From the NCBI GenBank assembly GCA_938008185.1, contig CALLLR010000122.1:1-36481 (forward strand): a DNA stretch of 36,481 bases, in the 5' to 3' direction. The DNA is from an uncultured Saprospiraceae bacterium (lineage in GTDB: Bacteria > Bacteroidota > Bacteroidia > Chitinophagales > Saprospiraceae). The position numbers and the translations under genes were made by a program. The notes below the pieces were generated by a model. It made no database searches, was not told where the DNA came from, and saw only the letters and a program-made list of their open reading frames with translations. Below are positions 24,261-33,050 of the stretch, in pieces (the stretch's first letter is position 1; each line of letters starts with the position of its first letter).

Positions 24261-25364
24261 ATGAAGAACTTTACAATTTTAATGATTTCTCTAATCTTAC
24301 AGATAGGTGCACTTACCGCGCAGGATAGCGTTGAATCTATGCTGCTAACGTCAGAATCAGCAACGCCAAAAACAACAGAAACGCTGGAAAGCGCGGAAGC
24401 GGATACGACTGCGGTAGCAGATGCTAAAATTCAATTTGGTGGTTCTATTGACACTTATTACCGGGTAAATTTCAACGCAGATGCGGAGGTTGCCCCGGGA
24501 ACTTCCTTTGCCAACCTTCCTGGGTTCGCCCTGGGAATGGCCAATTTGACGATTTCTAAAGAGGGTGCTAAAGCAGGTTTTATGGCGGATCTCGTTTTTG
24601 GACCGCGGGGAGAGGACGCTACTTTTCTCTCTGGACTTTTAAGATCAACCCGTGATGGTTCCAGTAATAGTAGTAACATTGTTAACCAGTTATATGCTTA
24701 CTGGAATGTCTCCGACAAATTTAAGGTGACGATCGGGAATTTTAATACGTTTTTAGGATATGAGGTTATTTCTCCAACCGGCAATTTTAATTACTCCACC
24801 AGTTATATGTTTTCTTACGGACCTTTTTCACATACCGGATTAAAGTTTGATGCGGATTTGGGGAATGGCTTTTCTTTGATGGCCGGGGTTTTTAATCCAA
24901 CTGATTTTACAGAATATAATCTACTCAACGAGTACGTAGGAGGATTACAACTGGGTTATGATTTTGGAAAAGGAAGTGTGTATTTGAATGGTCTTTTTCA
25001 GGATGGTTTTTACCAGTTGGATATCACTGGTGGTATAGACGTTACCGAAAAAATTTATTTAGGATTAAATACAACGGTGGCTAAGGATAATTTTGCGGGC
25101 GTGGCATTGTACGCACAGGCTGCGGTCATGGAAAACTTGAAGCTGGGAATTAGAGGAGAGTATTTTGCTGATAACGGTATTGAGGTAATTGCCAGGGATG
25201 AAAATCTTATTGATTTTACGTTTTCCGCAAATTATACCATTGGTAATTTAACGTTGATTCCTGAATTTAGACTTGATGCGGCTTCGCAACCAATCTATCA
25301 AGATGAATTGGAATTTAATAAATCGCTGGCCTCTTTTGTGTTAGCAGCCGTATATGGATTTTGA
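24261..25364 (+). CDS. Putative outer-membrane beta-barrel porin
   Basis: 367 residues. The signal peptide is about 1-20 (ending ALTAQ). A short Ser/Thr/Glu-rich linker (about 22-55) leads to a barrel of alternating strands from IQFGGSIDTYYRVNF to the terminal SFVLAAVYGF. The last residue is Phe, as in many outer-membrane barrels. It fits the OmpL-like/BBP2 porin type found in Bacteroidota. Its position right after glnK-amtB suggests a route for ammonium or another small nitrogen compound across the outer membrane; this is inference from context. The leader has an AT-rich dyad (AAATTTTAA/TTAAAATTT) near 24220-24247. Confidence 0.8.
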   Translation: MKNFTILMISLILQIGALTAQDSVESMLLTSESATPKTTETLESAEADTTAVADAKIQFGGSIDTYYRVNFNADAEVAPGTSFANLPGFALGMANLTISKEGAKAGFMADLVFGPRGEDATFLSGLLRSTRDGSSNSSNIVNQLYAYWNVSDKFKVTIGNFNTFLGYEVISPTGNFNYSTSYMFSYGPFSHTGLKFDADLGNGFSLMAGVFNPTDFTEYNLLNEYVGGLQLGYDFGKGSVYLNGLFQDGFYQLDITGGIDVTEKIYLGLNTTVAKDNFAGVALYAQAAVMENLKLGIRGEYFADNGIEVIARDENLIDFTFSANYTIGNLTLIPEFRLDAASQPIYQDELEFNKSLASFVLAAVYGF

Positions 25365-25422
25365 TTTAAATACTTTTGTGTTTTATGTAAATGTTATGTT
25401 CACAGATTAACTAACTAATTCG

Positions 25423-25462
25423 GAAGGCAATGACTGCAAATAGGTCATTGCCTTCGCTTTTT
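25423..25462 (+). terminator. Rho-independent terminator of the porin gene
   Basis: GAAGGCAATGAC (25423-25434) pairs perfectly with GTCATTGCCTTC (25444-25455) around a 9-nt loop, followed by GC and a T-run (25458-25462). It closes the ammonium module. Confidence 0.88.
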
Positions 25463-25493
25463 CCCTTTCCCATATTCTTAGTATCTTTCGACT

Positions 25494-25889
25494 ATGAATA
25501 TGTCTCCGAATCAAGTTTTTCTACTAGATGGAGCCGGTGCTTTGCTAACCGCATTTTTAACGGGTGTGATTCTGACTTACTTTCATCCCCTTTTTGGTAT
25601 GCCGGTTGAAAAGTGTTATGTATTAGGAGCCGTGGCGGTGATCTTTTCTATTTATTCTTTTAGTTGTGCTATTCAATTAAAAAAAAAACATGCGCCTTTC
25701 CTAAAATTTATTGCCATTACGAATGGAATTTATTGTTTGATTACCACTGGATTTGTCATCTATTATTTTTCGGAATTATCAACGTTGGGAGTTATCTATT
25801 TTGTGGTAGAAACACTAGTGGTCGCATTTGTTATCGCATTAGAATGGCGAGTAGCAAACCAGCTTTCTACCGTTAATTATCAATCATAG
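25494..25889 (+). CDS. Four-helix membrane protein of unknown function
   Basis: 131 residues with four predicted transmembrane helices (about 10-30, 43-62, 70-90, 98-118) and short loops. I recognise it only as a Bacteroidota hypothetical membrane protein. A second ATG lies two codons downstream at 25500. TATCTTTCG ends about 8 nt before the start, close to a -7 element, which would give an almost leaderless transcript. It lies between the ammonium module and the esterase. Confidence 0.7.
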   Translation: MNMSPNQVFLLDGAGALLTAFLTGVILTYFHPLFGMPVEKCYVLGAVAVIFSIYSFSCAIQLKKKHAPFLKFIAITNGIYCLITTGFVIYYFSELSTLGVIYFVVETLVVAFVIALEWRVANQLSTVNYQS

Positions 25890-25942
25890 AATTTCAATTG
25901 GAATTTCCTACCTTCGCTTAAAGCAAAACACAAAAGTATATC

Positions 25943-27940
25943 ATGAAAAATTGTCTAAACCCTTATCTATCCCTCACCCTTTTTTTGTTATTATCATTAT
26001 TTGCCTGTCATCCCGTAGCGGAACAACCCCTTTCTACAGGATCTTTATTTTCGGATCATCTGGTTTTACAACAACAACAGTCCGTTCCAGTTTGGGGAAA
26101 ATATACACCGGGAGAAAAGGTCACCGTCACGGGGTCCTGGGGGGAATCCATCACGGGCCAGGCGGGCGAAACAGGAGCCTGGCAACTCCGTATTCCAACA
26201 CCCGCGGCGGGAGGTCCTTACGAAATGGCCATCACCACGGCTGATTCGACGATCCAGTTAAAAGACATAATGATCGGGGAAGTCTGGCTGGCTTCCGGCC
26301 AGTCCAATATGGAGATGCCACTCCGGGGATTCGGGACAAAGGAACCTATTGATAATGGTCTTGCCGAAATTGCGAATGCCGACTATCCCGCTATTCGGTT
26401 CTTCAAAGTTGCGCGCAGCCTTAGTGCCATTCCGCAGGATACCCTCGTCGGAACCTGGCAGGTATGCGCTCCGGCGCAGGCCGAGGATTTTAGCGCTACC
26501 GGATATTTCTTTGCCAAAAAATTATATCAAGAATTGAAAGTTCCCATCGGTATTATCAATTCCAGTTGGGGAGGAACGGTCGCCGAGGCCTGGGTCAGTA
26601 AATCCGGTTTATCCGAATTTCCACATTTTATCGAAATGATATCTACTTACAATCCTACCGTTACCAATAACTGGACCGGTGCATTTGAGAAAATACCCAT
26701 ACCGGAAAATCTGGACGAACTGGAAGCAATGAATCTGGACACCAGAGAAATTTCATCCCCTGATTTTGACGACCGGACCTGGGCAAAAATGTCACTGCCC
26801 GCAGGAGCATGCCGCACCGAAAATTTTATTTCCGGTAACGTGGCCTCACAGCGGTTAAACGGTGTTTTTTGGTACCGAAAACAAGTAGAGATCATTGATC
26901 CGAATACCGATTATACGTTGACCATTGGCGCGATCGACGACGCGGATATTATTTATTTTAATGGAAACAAAATTGGCGCCACCTGGAGTTGGAATGCGAA
27001 AAGAGCATACCTGATTCCAAAATCTATGATAGAGAGTGGAACGAATATTATTGCCATTGAGCATTTCGATGGTGGTGGCGGCTCTACTATTTCTGGTCCA
27101 ATGCAATTAAAATCTGCAGACGGGAAAGTAGTCGGTCTGGAAGGGGAGTGGTCTGGTCTTTTCTACGCTGAACTAATTAGCAAATCGCTGTTGGTTTATG
27201 GACTGGATCAGCAAGACAAATTGAGCCAACGGCCCTTGTTGGCCCTGAGCGATCCCAACGGGTTACCGACGTCTTTATACAACGCCATGATCCATCCTTT
27301 GGTCCCGTATTCTCTGGCCGGTACCATCTGGTATCAGGGCGAATCCAACGTTGGACGGGCGAAGGAATACGAAGTGCTATTTCCGGCGCTGATTGGTGAT
27401 TGGCGGGAACAATGGAAGCGGGAATTACCTTTTTATTTTGTGCAGATTGCTCCTTACGAATATACAGGTAATAAGTTGTCTCCTCCACTGCGCGATGCTC
27501 AACGCAAGAGCCTGCGTACCCCAAAGACGGGGATGGCTATAACGATGGATATTGGCGACTCTCTTAGCATACATCCTGGCAATAAGCAGGCAGTAGGAGA
27601 ACGGTTGGCGAGGTTGGCCCTGGTCAACGATTATGAAAAAGTAATGGTTCCTTCTGGGCCGGTATATAAAAACTTTAAGCTGGACGACCATCGAATTATT
27701 TTGCATTTTGAGCAAGCGAAGGACGGATTGGTACTAAGAGGAGGCGCAGGTTTTGAGATCGCCGGAGCAGATAAAAAATATGTTCCTGCCAAGGCCGAAG
27801 TATTTAACAATCAAATAATTCTGAGTGCTCCGCAAATCTCCGCGCCACGTTATGCCCGTTATGGATGGCGAGATTATTTTGCTGGTACTTTATTTAATCG
27901 GGTTGGATTGCCCGCATCCTCCTTTTCTACCGAAGATTAG
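25943..27940 (+). CDS. Sialate O-acetylesterase-like lipoprotein
   Basis: 665 residues. The signal ends in the lipobox LFAC with Cys22, so the protein should be membrane-anchored, probably facing the periplasm or cell surface. The SGNH/SASA hydrolase domain has the nucleophile Ser121 in ASGQSNMEMPL, the WGGT and WYQGESN blocks, and the Asp-His pair in DSLSIHPGNKQ. A beta-galactosidase-like jelly-roll domain (about 270-395, with GAIDDADIIYFNG) is inserted in the catalytic domain, as in many Bacteroidota members. It would remove O-acetyl groups from sialic acids or plant polysaccharides; the glycan cannot be told. No sus-like genes are adjacent. Confidence 0.88.
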   Translation: MKNCLNPYLSLTLFLLLSLFACHPVAEQPLSTGSLFSDHLVLQQQQSVPVWGKYTPGEKVTVTGSWGESITGQAGETGAWQLRIPTPAAGGPYEMAITTADSTIQLKDIMIGEVWLASGQSNMEMPLRGFGTKEPIDNGLAEIANADYPAIRFFKVARSLSAIPQDTLVGTWQVCAPAQAEDFSATGYFFAKKLYQELKVPIGIINSSWGGTVAEAWVSKSGLSEFPHFIEMISTYNPTVTNNWTGAFEKIPIPENLDELEAMNLDTREISSPDFDDRTWAKMSLPAGACRTENFISGNVASQRLNGVFWYRKQVEIIDPNTDYTLTIGAIDDADIIYFNGNKIGATWSWNAKRAYLIPKSMIESGTNIIAIEHFDGGGGSTISGPMQLKSADGKVVGLEGEWSGLFYAELISKSLLVYGLDQQDKLSQRPLLALSDPNGLPTSLYNAMIHPLVPYSLAGTIWYQGESNVGRAKEYEVLFPALIGDWREQWKRELPFYFVQIAPYEYTGNKLSPPLRDAQRKSLRTPKTGMAITMDIGDSLSIHPGNKQAVGERLARLALVNDYEKVMVPSGPVYKNFKLDDHRIILHFEQAKDGLVLRGGAGFEIAGADKKYVPAKAEVFNNQIILSAPQISAPRYARYGWRDYFAGTLFNRVGLPASSFSTED

Positions 27941-27983
27941 CTTATTTTGCCTTTTTTTTGGTAAAAGAGTGAAAAAAATTAAA

Positions 27984-28010
27984 ATAAATGATAGCAATGC
28001 TATCATTTAT
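27984..28010. promoter_or_regulatory. 27-nt near-perfect palindrome, possible operator or terminator
   Basis: ATAAATGATAGCA (27984-27996) and TGCTATCATTTAT (27998-28010) are exact reverse complements around one base. It lies 44 nt after the esterase stop and 127 nt before the ABC gene. There is no immediate T-run, so a DNA-binding site is at least as likely as a terminator. Confidence 0.5.
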
Positions 28011-28027
28011 GATTATTTTGCTGTTTT

Positions 28028-28045
28028 TTCAGAAAGTATTCTGAA
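28028..28045. promoter_or_regulatory. TTCAGAA-N4-TTCTGAA dyad upstream of the secretion operon
   Basis: Perfect 7-bp arms around AGTA, 18 nt downstream of the 27984-28010 palindrome. The size and symmetry fit a dimeric repressor or activator site. No regulator gene is adjacent. Confidence 0.4.
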
Positions 28046-28136
28046 CATTTCTTAAAATATAGCGTTACAGCCGTGGATTTAGGATAAAGTTAAAGAAGTT
28101 TAGTAGTTTAACCTACAAAAATAGAAGCGACAAAAT

Positions 28137-29777
28137 ATGGGCTTATCATCGGTAAAGCGATTTTGGAATTTGTTATCACAATATAAATCTGAAATCAGGC
28201 AAATATATATCTATGCGATTTTTATTGGAGTAGTAAATCTTACTTTACCATTGGGTATTCAGGCCATAATCAATTATATTCAGACGGGAGAAATAACCTC
28301 TTCCTGGATAGTTTTGGTTGGTTTTGTATTAATAGGAATTGCGATTACGGGCACTTTGCAGGTAGTACAGTTGAGGATTGTGGAAAATATTCAGCAAGAC
28401 CTTTTTGCGCGGTCCGCTTTTGAATTTGCTTACAGGATTCCAAAAATTACATTCTTTCAACTTGATAAGATTCACGCACCCGAGCTGGCCAATCGTTTTT
28501 TTGATACTCTAACCATTCAGAAGGGATTACCAAAAATTTTAATAGACTTTTCGCTGGCTATTTTTCAGATTACTTTTGGATTGATTTTACTGGCGATCTA
28601 CAGTCCCTATTTCATTATTCTTGGATTTTCTTTGGTCGTAATTCTGGTATTAATATTTAGAATTACGGGACCAAGCGGTTTGCAAACGAGTTTAATGGAG
28701 AGTAAATATAAATATCGACTGGTCCATTGGCTTGAGGAAGTCGCACGGGTTAACCGGAGTTTTAAATTAAACGGGTACAGTAAGTTTCATCTTGAGAAAG
28801 CGGATGATATCGTCGTAGGATATTTAGGCCAGCGGGAAAAGCATTTTCAGGTGTTGATTAATCAATTTCGATTTTTCATCGCTTTTAAAGTATTTCTGGC
28901 AGCGGGTTTATTGATCCTTGGTGGGTTTTTGGTGTTTAGTGATGAGATGAATTTAGGGCAGTTTGTCGCCGCAGAAATTGTGATCATCTTGATAATAAAT
29001 TCCGTAGAAAAGGTATTAAGAATTATTGATACCATTTACGATGTATTGACCGCTCTGGAAAAGATTGGCTACGTGACTGATCTAAAACTAGATACCAATA
29101 CCGGTACCGCAGAAATAGAAGAAGAAGCTGCTTTGAGTATAGACGCGGTAGATATTGAATTTAGTTTTCCGGATGAAAAGAGAAGTATTTTTGAAAATCT
29201 TTCGTTTGAGATACCTGCGGGTGGAAAGGTCTGTATCACCGGAAAATCAGGAAGTGGTAAAACTTTATTATTACAAATTATTGCTGGTATTCATCAGATT
29301 GCAGATGGAGAAATTTATATTGGTGGTGTGCCGCTGGTTAATTATAACCGAGATAATTTATATGCACAAATTGGTATCGCTTTTCCAACCAACCAACTCT
29401 TTGAAGGAACCTTTAAAGAAAATATTCTGATAGGGCGTTTGATTTCTGATAAAAGTCTGCAGGAAGTCACGAAAATTCTTTCTCTCGATCGGTATTTTGT
29501 CAAACAACCAAAAGGAATCGATAGCTTTGTCGATAGTGGCGGAAGAAGGCTTCCACGGAGTATTATTCAAAAACTATTAATCGCCAGAATTTTGGTGGCT
29601 CGACCGAAGCTTTTACTGCTCGAAGATCCACTGCAGTTTGTAGAAGAACAAACCAAAAAAGCCATTATCGATTATATTATGAGTCCCGAAAGAGACTGGA
29701 CCGTAATAGTTGTCGCGGATTATTATTACTGGAAAGAAAAGACAACCTCAACGATTAATTTATCACCTTTAATTTAA
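28137..29777 (+). CDS. Type-I-secretion-like ABC protein with degenerate ATPase motifs
   Basis: 546 residues: an ABC exporter membrane domain (about 1-310, six hydrophobic segments, no peptidase C39 domain) and a nucleotide-binding domain (about 335-546). Walker A GKSGSGKT (369-376) is intact. Aligned by eye, the other motifs are altered. The Q-loop glutamine position is Pro417, the LSGGQ signature is LPRSI (472-476), the Walker B end reads LLLLEDP (Glu496-Asp497, reverse of DE), and the H-loop histidine is Asp528 (VVADYYYW). It may bind ATP but hydrolyse it poorly or not at all. It is the first gene of an operon with HlyD-, thioesterase- and TolC-type genes, so a secretion or efflux role is likely. 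Confidence 0.85.
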   Translation: MGLSSVKRFWNLLSQYKSEIRQIYIYAIFIGVVNLTLPLGIQAIINYIQTGEITSSWIVLVGFVLIGIAITGTLQVVQLRIVENIQQDLFARSAFEFAYRIPKITFFQLDKIHAPELANRFFDTLTIQKGLPKILIDFSLAIFQITFGLILLAIYSPYFIILGFSLVVILVLIFRITGPSGLQTSLMESKYKYRLVHWLEEVARVNRSFKLNGYSKFHLEKADDIVVGYLGQREKHFQVLINQFRFFIAFKVFLAAGLLILGGFLVFSDEMNLGQFVAAEIVIILIINSVEKVLRIIDTIYDVLTALEKIGYVTDLKLDTNTGTAEIEEEAALSIDAVDIEFSFPDEKRSIFENLSFEIPAGGKVCITGKSGSGKTLLLQIIAGIHQIADGEIYIGGVPLVNYNRDNLYAQIGIAFPTNQLFEGTFKENILIGRLISDKSLQEVTKILSLDRYFVKQPKGIDSFVDSGGRRLPRSIIQKLLIARILVARPKLLLLEDPLQFVEEQTKKAIIDYIMSPERDWTVIVVADYYYWKEKTTSTINLSPLI

Positions 29778-29780
29778 ATT

Positions 29781-31160
29781 ATGCTCAATATATCAGAAAA
29801 TAGTATTAATTCTTATATAAATTTGAGTGACTTTAAATCATTTGGTTTATTAAGAAAATCCAAGGTCAAAAAACTGTCCTTGTTTTTGTTTTTGGCTTTA
29901 TTACTAATATTTATTATCGCCTTGTTTTTACCCTGGACCCAAAATATTCAAGCAAAAGGTCAGGTCACTACACTTTTACCGGAACAACGTCCTCAGGCGA
30001 TACAATCCGTTATTTCCGGTCGGTTGGAAAACTGGTTCGTAAGGGAAGGCGATTTTGTCATGGCGGGAGATACCATTGTACATCTATCGGAAGTAAAAAG
30101 TGAATATTTTGATCCGGATTTGATTGCCCGGACCACCGAGCAGGTAGATGCCAAAAGTCAGAGTATCACTTCGTATGATGCCAAAGTAAGAGCGCTGGAA
30201 AAACAGTACAAAGCACTGGAACAGTCGCTGATCCTGAAAATGGAACAAACCAGAAATAAAATTCAGCAAGGCCGTAATAAAATAAACACCGATAGTATTG
30301 ATCTGGTGGCTTTTAAATTAAATCTGGAGATTGCTGAAAATCAGTTTGAGCGAACTCAGCAATTATTTGATAAAGGGCTGAAATCACTATCTGAACTGCA
30401 GGAGAAAGAATTGAAATTACAACAAACCCGGGCAAAGGTGACGGTTCAGGAAAACAAATTACTGAACCAAAGAAATATGCTGATTAATTCAAAGATTGAG
30501 TTGGGGGCCATTGAAAATGAGTACGTAGATAAATTGTCCAAATCGCAATCGGATCAACAATCTGCGCTTTCAGCCAAACTCGAAACCATGGCGGCTACCT
30601 CTAAATTGCAAAACCAATTAAGTAATTATAGTCAGCGTCAACAATTCTATTTTATTACCGCACCACAATCTGGTTACGTCACCAAGACCGTTAAAAAGGG
30701 GATCGGAGAAATTGTCAAAGAAGGTACTGATATTGTGACGATTATGCCCGACGTATATGACCTGGCGGTAGAAACATATTTGCTGCCACAGGATTTACCG
30801 TTGATTCGTCCGGGGGATGAAGTAAGGTTGCGTTTTGATGGTTGGCCTGCCATTGTAATTAGTGGCTGGCCGGAAGCCTCTACCGGAATTTTTTCGGGTA
30901 ATATTGTGGCGATTGATCGGTTCATTAGTGAAAATGGTTATTACCGGATTATGATCAGTCCCAATAACGAAGAAAAAGAATGGCCCCAAATTCTGAGGGT
31001 AGGAACGGGAGTCAACTCTTTTATTTTATTGAATGATGTACCCATTTGGTACGAAATATGGCGACAGTTAAATGGCTTTCCAGCTGATTTTTACAAGAAG
31101 GCCGAAGGGGAAAAAGAAGAAAAAATTAAGCGTAAAGCACCCGCAAAATCAATTAAATAA
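29781..31160 (+). CDS. HlyD-family periplasmic adaptor
   Basis: 459 residues. One inner-membrane helix (about 30-52) is followed by the first lipoyl half (about 65-108), a long coiled-coil hairpin (about 115-295), the second lipoyl half (FITAPQSGYVTKTV, about 295-335) and a beta-barrel domain (about 340-430). These proteins bridge the inner-membrane exporter and the TolC-type channel. Its start lies 3 nt after the stop of the ABC gene and its stop 1 nt before the thioesterase gene. The C-terminal tail is very basic and Glu/Lys-rich. Confidence 0.9.
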   Translation: MLNISENSINSYINLSDFKSFGLLRKSKVKKLSLFLFLALLLIFIIALFLPWTQNIQAKGQVTTLLPEQRPQAIQSVISGRLENWFVREGDFVMAGDTIVHLSEVKSEYFDPDLIARTTEQVDAKSQSITSYDAKVRALEKQYKALEQSLILKMEQTRNKIQQGRNKINTDSIDLVAFKLNLEIAENQFERTQQLFDKGLKSLSELQEKELKLQQTRAKVTVQENKLLNQRNMLINSKIELGAIENEYVDKLSKSQSDQQSALSAKLETMAATSKLQNQLSNYSQRQQFYFITAPQSGYVTKTVKKGIGEIVKEGTDIVTIMPDVYDLAVETYLLPQDLPLIRPGDEVRLRFDGWPAIVISGWPEASTGIFSGNIVAIDRFISENGYYRIMISPNNEEKEWPQILRVGTGVNSFILLNDVPIWYEIWRQLNGFPADFYKKAEGEKEEKIKRKAPAKSIK

Positions 31161-31161
31161 T

Positions 31162-31545
31162 ATGAATTTTTATTCAAGGAAATTAATCAAACCAGGCGAT
31201 CTTAACGCACGAAATACGCTATTTGGTGGTGCATTGTTGAGATGGATTGACGAGGAGGCGGGTATCTATGCCATGACCAAACTGGACTCAAAGAACGTTG
31301 TGACAAAATATATGTCCGAAATTAATTTTGTCAATTCTGCGGAGCAAGGGGATGTGATTGAAATCGGACTCGGCTTTAATAAAATAGGGCGTACGTCCAT
31401 CAGTTTTTCTTGTGAAGTGCGTAATGTATTTAATAAAAGAACGATCATCAAAATTGATAATATTGTTTTTGTCCTGGTTGGTGAAGATGGAAAACCTAGA
31501 CCCCACGGAAAAACCCTCGATAATTTAAAGCTCTTAAAATCCTAA
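31162..31545 (+). CDS. Hotdog-fold acyl-CoA thioesterase
   Basis: 127 residues from the ATG at 31162. The same frame is open upstream to 31072, but that part overlaps the HlyD gene and would make an odd Lys-rich leader. The ACOT/YciA hallmark NTLFGGALLRWIDEEAGIYA covers the hotdog helix with its catalytic acidic residues; the strands VTKYMSEINFVN and DVIEIGLGFNKIGRTSI fit the family. It hydrolyses acyl-CoA to free acid and CoA in the cytoplasm; chain specificity is unknown. It lies inside the export operon, 1 nt after hlyD and 6 nt before the TolC-type gene, so it is surely co-transcribed with them. Confidence 0.88.
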   Translation: MNFYSRKLIKPGDLNARNTLFGGALLRWIDEEAGIYAMTKLDSKNVVTKYMSEINFVNSAEQGDVIEIGLGFNKIGRTSISFSCEVRNVFNKRTIIKIDNIVFVLVGEDGKPRPHGKTLDNLKLLKS

Positions 31546-31551
31546 AAAGAA

Positions 31552-32952
31552 ATGCTGGAATTACTGAAAGGGAGATGTATTTGGGTCGTAATATTTTTAT
31601 TAACTTTTTTGGTTGGACAGGCACAACCAGACAGTACTGTTTTGTCTTATCAGGAATATCTGGTCAATATCCTTAACTATCATCCGATTGCCCAACAGGC
31701 CAATCTAAAACTGGAGTTGGCCGACTTAGCGTGGTTGTCCGCCAAGGGTAATCTGGATCCAACCCTCAATGCAGACTGGAACCAAAAGAATTTTGATGAT
31801 AAAAGATATTACCGGATTTTTAACAACCGCTTACGGGTCCCGACCAAATACGGTATTTCGGTCGTAGCGGGATACGAAAATACGCAAGGTGTTTTTTTAA
31901 ATCCCGAAAAAACGACGGACGAGTTTGGATTATGGAACGTCGGAATCGAAGTAGATGTGCTGCAAGGATTGCTGGTAAACGAACGGCGGATCGCCTTAGA
32001 TCAGGCCATTGTCATGCAGGATATGGCATTTAATCAACAACAGATTATTCTTAACGAATTACTTTTCTCCGCCTCTCTGGCCTATCTGAATTGGCAACAA
32101 TTTTTTTACGTACAATCTGTTCTATTAGAAAACGAAGTATTAGCGACGCAGTATTTGGAAAATACAAAGGAGTCTTTTTTCGGTGGAGAAAAAACGGCGA
32201 TGGATACCTTAGAGGCTTTTATTTTATTACAGGATGCCATTGCTTTGACCAATTATAACAACGTTGATCTACAAGATTCCAGACAAATGGTTGAGAATTT
32301 TTTGTGGTTTAATCAAGTGCCGCTGGAATTAGAACCCCTTACCAAACCCGAGGATTACCGCCGTGAGTTATTTACCGTAAGCGATGTCAGAAATATTCAG
32401 GAACTGACCCGGACCAATCCTTTAATTATGGAAAAACTGAATAAACTGAATTTAAATGAGCTGGACTTAAGACTCAAAAAAGAAAAATTAAAACCCAAAC
32501 TAAAGGCAAAAGTTAATCCCTTGCTGGCGACTACTGATAATCTGGTGCCTACCTATAATACTTCGGATTACAAACTGGGATTCGAGTTCTCTATGCCGCT
32601 ATTTTTACGATCCGAAAGAGCCGATGTAAAAATGGGGGAAATCAAAATTCAGGAAGGTTTGCTGGATGTTCAAAATAAGCAAAACGAGATCCTTAACAAG
32701 ATCGAAAGTAATCTGTTACAACAAATCATCTTGCGGGATCAGGTTAATCTGATCGCTCAAAACGTAGCGGGTTATAAGGCATTACTCGACGGGGAAAATA
32801 TAAAATTTCAATTCGGTGAAAGCTCCGTATTTTTACTCAATAAAAGGCAAGAAAAATACATCAACGGTCGGATCAAACTGATTGAATTAAATTTAAAACT
32901 GAATTCGGTTCTGCTAAAATATCTTTATTATATCAATGATCTGGTTCGATAA
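31552..32952 (+). CDS. TolC-family outer-membrane factor
   Basis: 466 residues. A signal peptide (about 1-24, ending VGQAQ) is followed by the repeated helix-strand layout of outer-membrane efflux proteins: long helices (about 45-75, 150-255, 275-305, 365-450) alternating with short barrel strands such as RVPTKYGISVVAGYEN and YKLGFEFSMPLFL. It forms the outer-membrane channel for the ABC-HlyD pair in the same operon. It is the last gene of the unit; 98 nt separate it from the oxidoreductase gene, without a clear terminator. Confidence 0.87.
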   Translation: MLELLKGRCIWVVIFLLTFLVGQAQPDSTVLSYQEYLVNILNYHPIAQQANLKLELADLAWLSAKGNLDPTLNADWNQKNFDDKRYYRIFNNRLRVPTKYGISVVAGYENTQGVFLNPEKTTDEFGLWNVGIEVDVLQGLLVNERRIALDQAIVMQDMAFNQQQIILNELLFSASLAYLNWQQFFYVQSVLLENEVLATQYLENTKESFFGGEKTAMDTLEAFILLQDAIALTNYNNVDLQDSRQMVENFLWFNQVPLELEPLTKPEDYRRELFTVSDVRNIQELTRTNPLIMEKLNKLNLNELDLRLKKEKLKPKLKAKVNPLLATTDNLVPTYNTSDYKLGFEFSMPLFLRSERADVKMGEIKIQEGLLDVQNKQNEILNKIESNLLQQIILRDQVNLIAQNVAGYKALLDGENIKFQFGESSVFLLNKRQEKYINGRIKLIELNLKLNSVLLKYLYYINDLVR

Positions 32953-33050
32953 AATAAGGTTGAATTACAATAATTTATAGTCGGGGGTTATCTTCCGCAG
33001 AGGTAAGTTCACTTTATGAATTAGTTTCCTTCATTTAATCCAAACTCAAG

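Noticed and set aside
31072-31161. Upstream start for the hotdog thioesterase
   Set aside because: The extension overlaps the HlyD gene in another frame and is a Lys-rich stretch foreign to the family; 31162 gives normal length.
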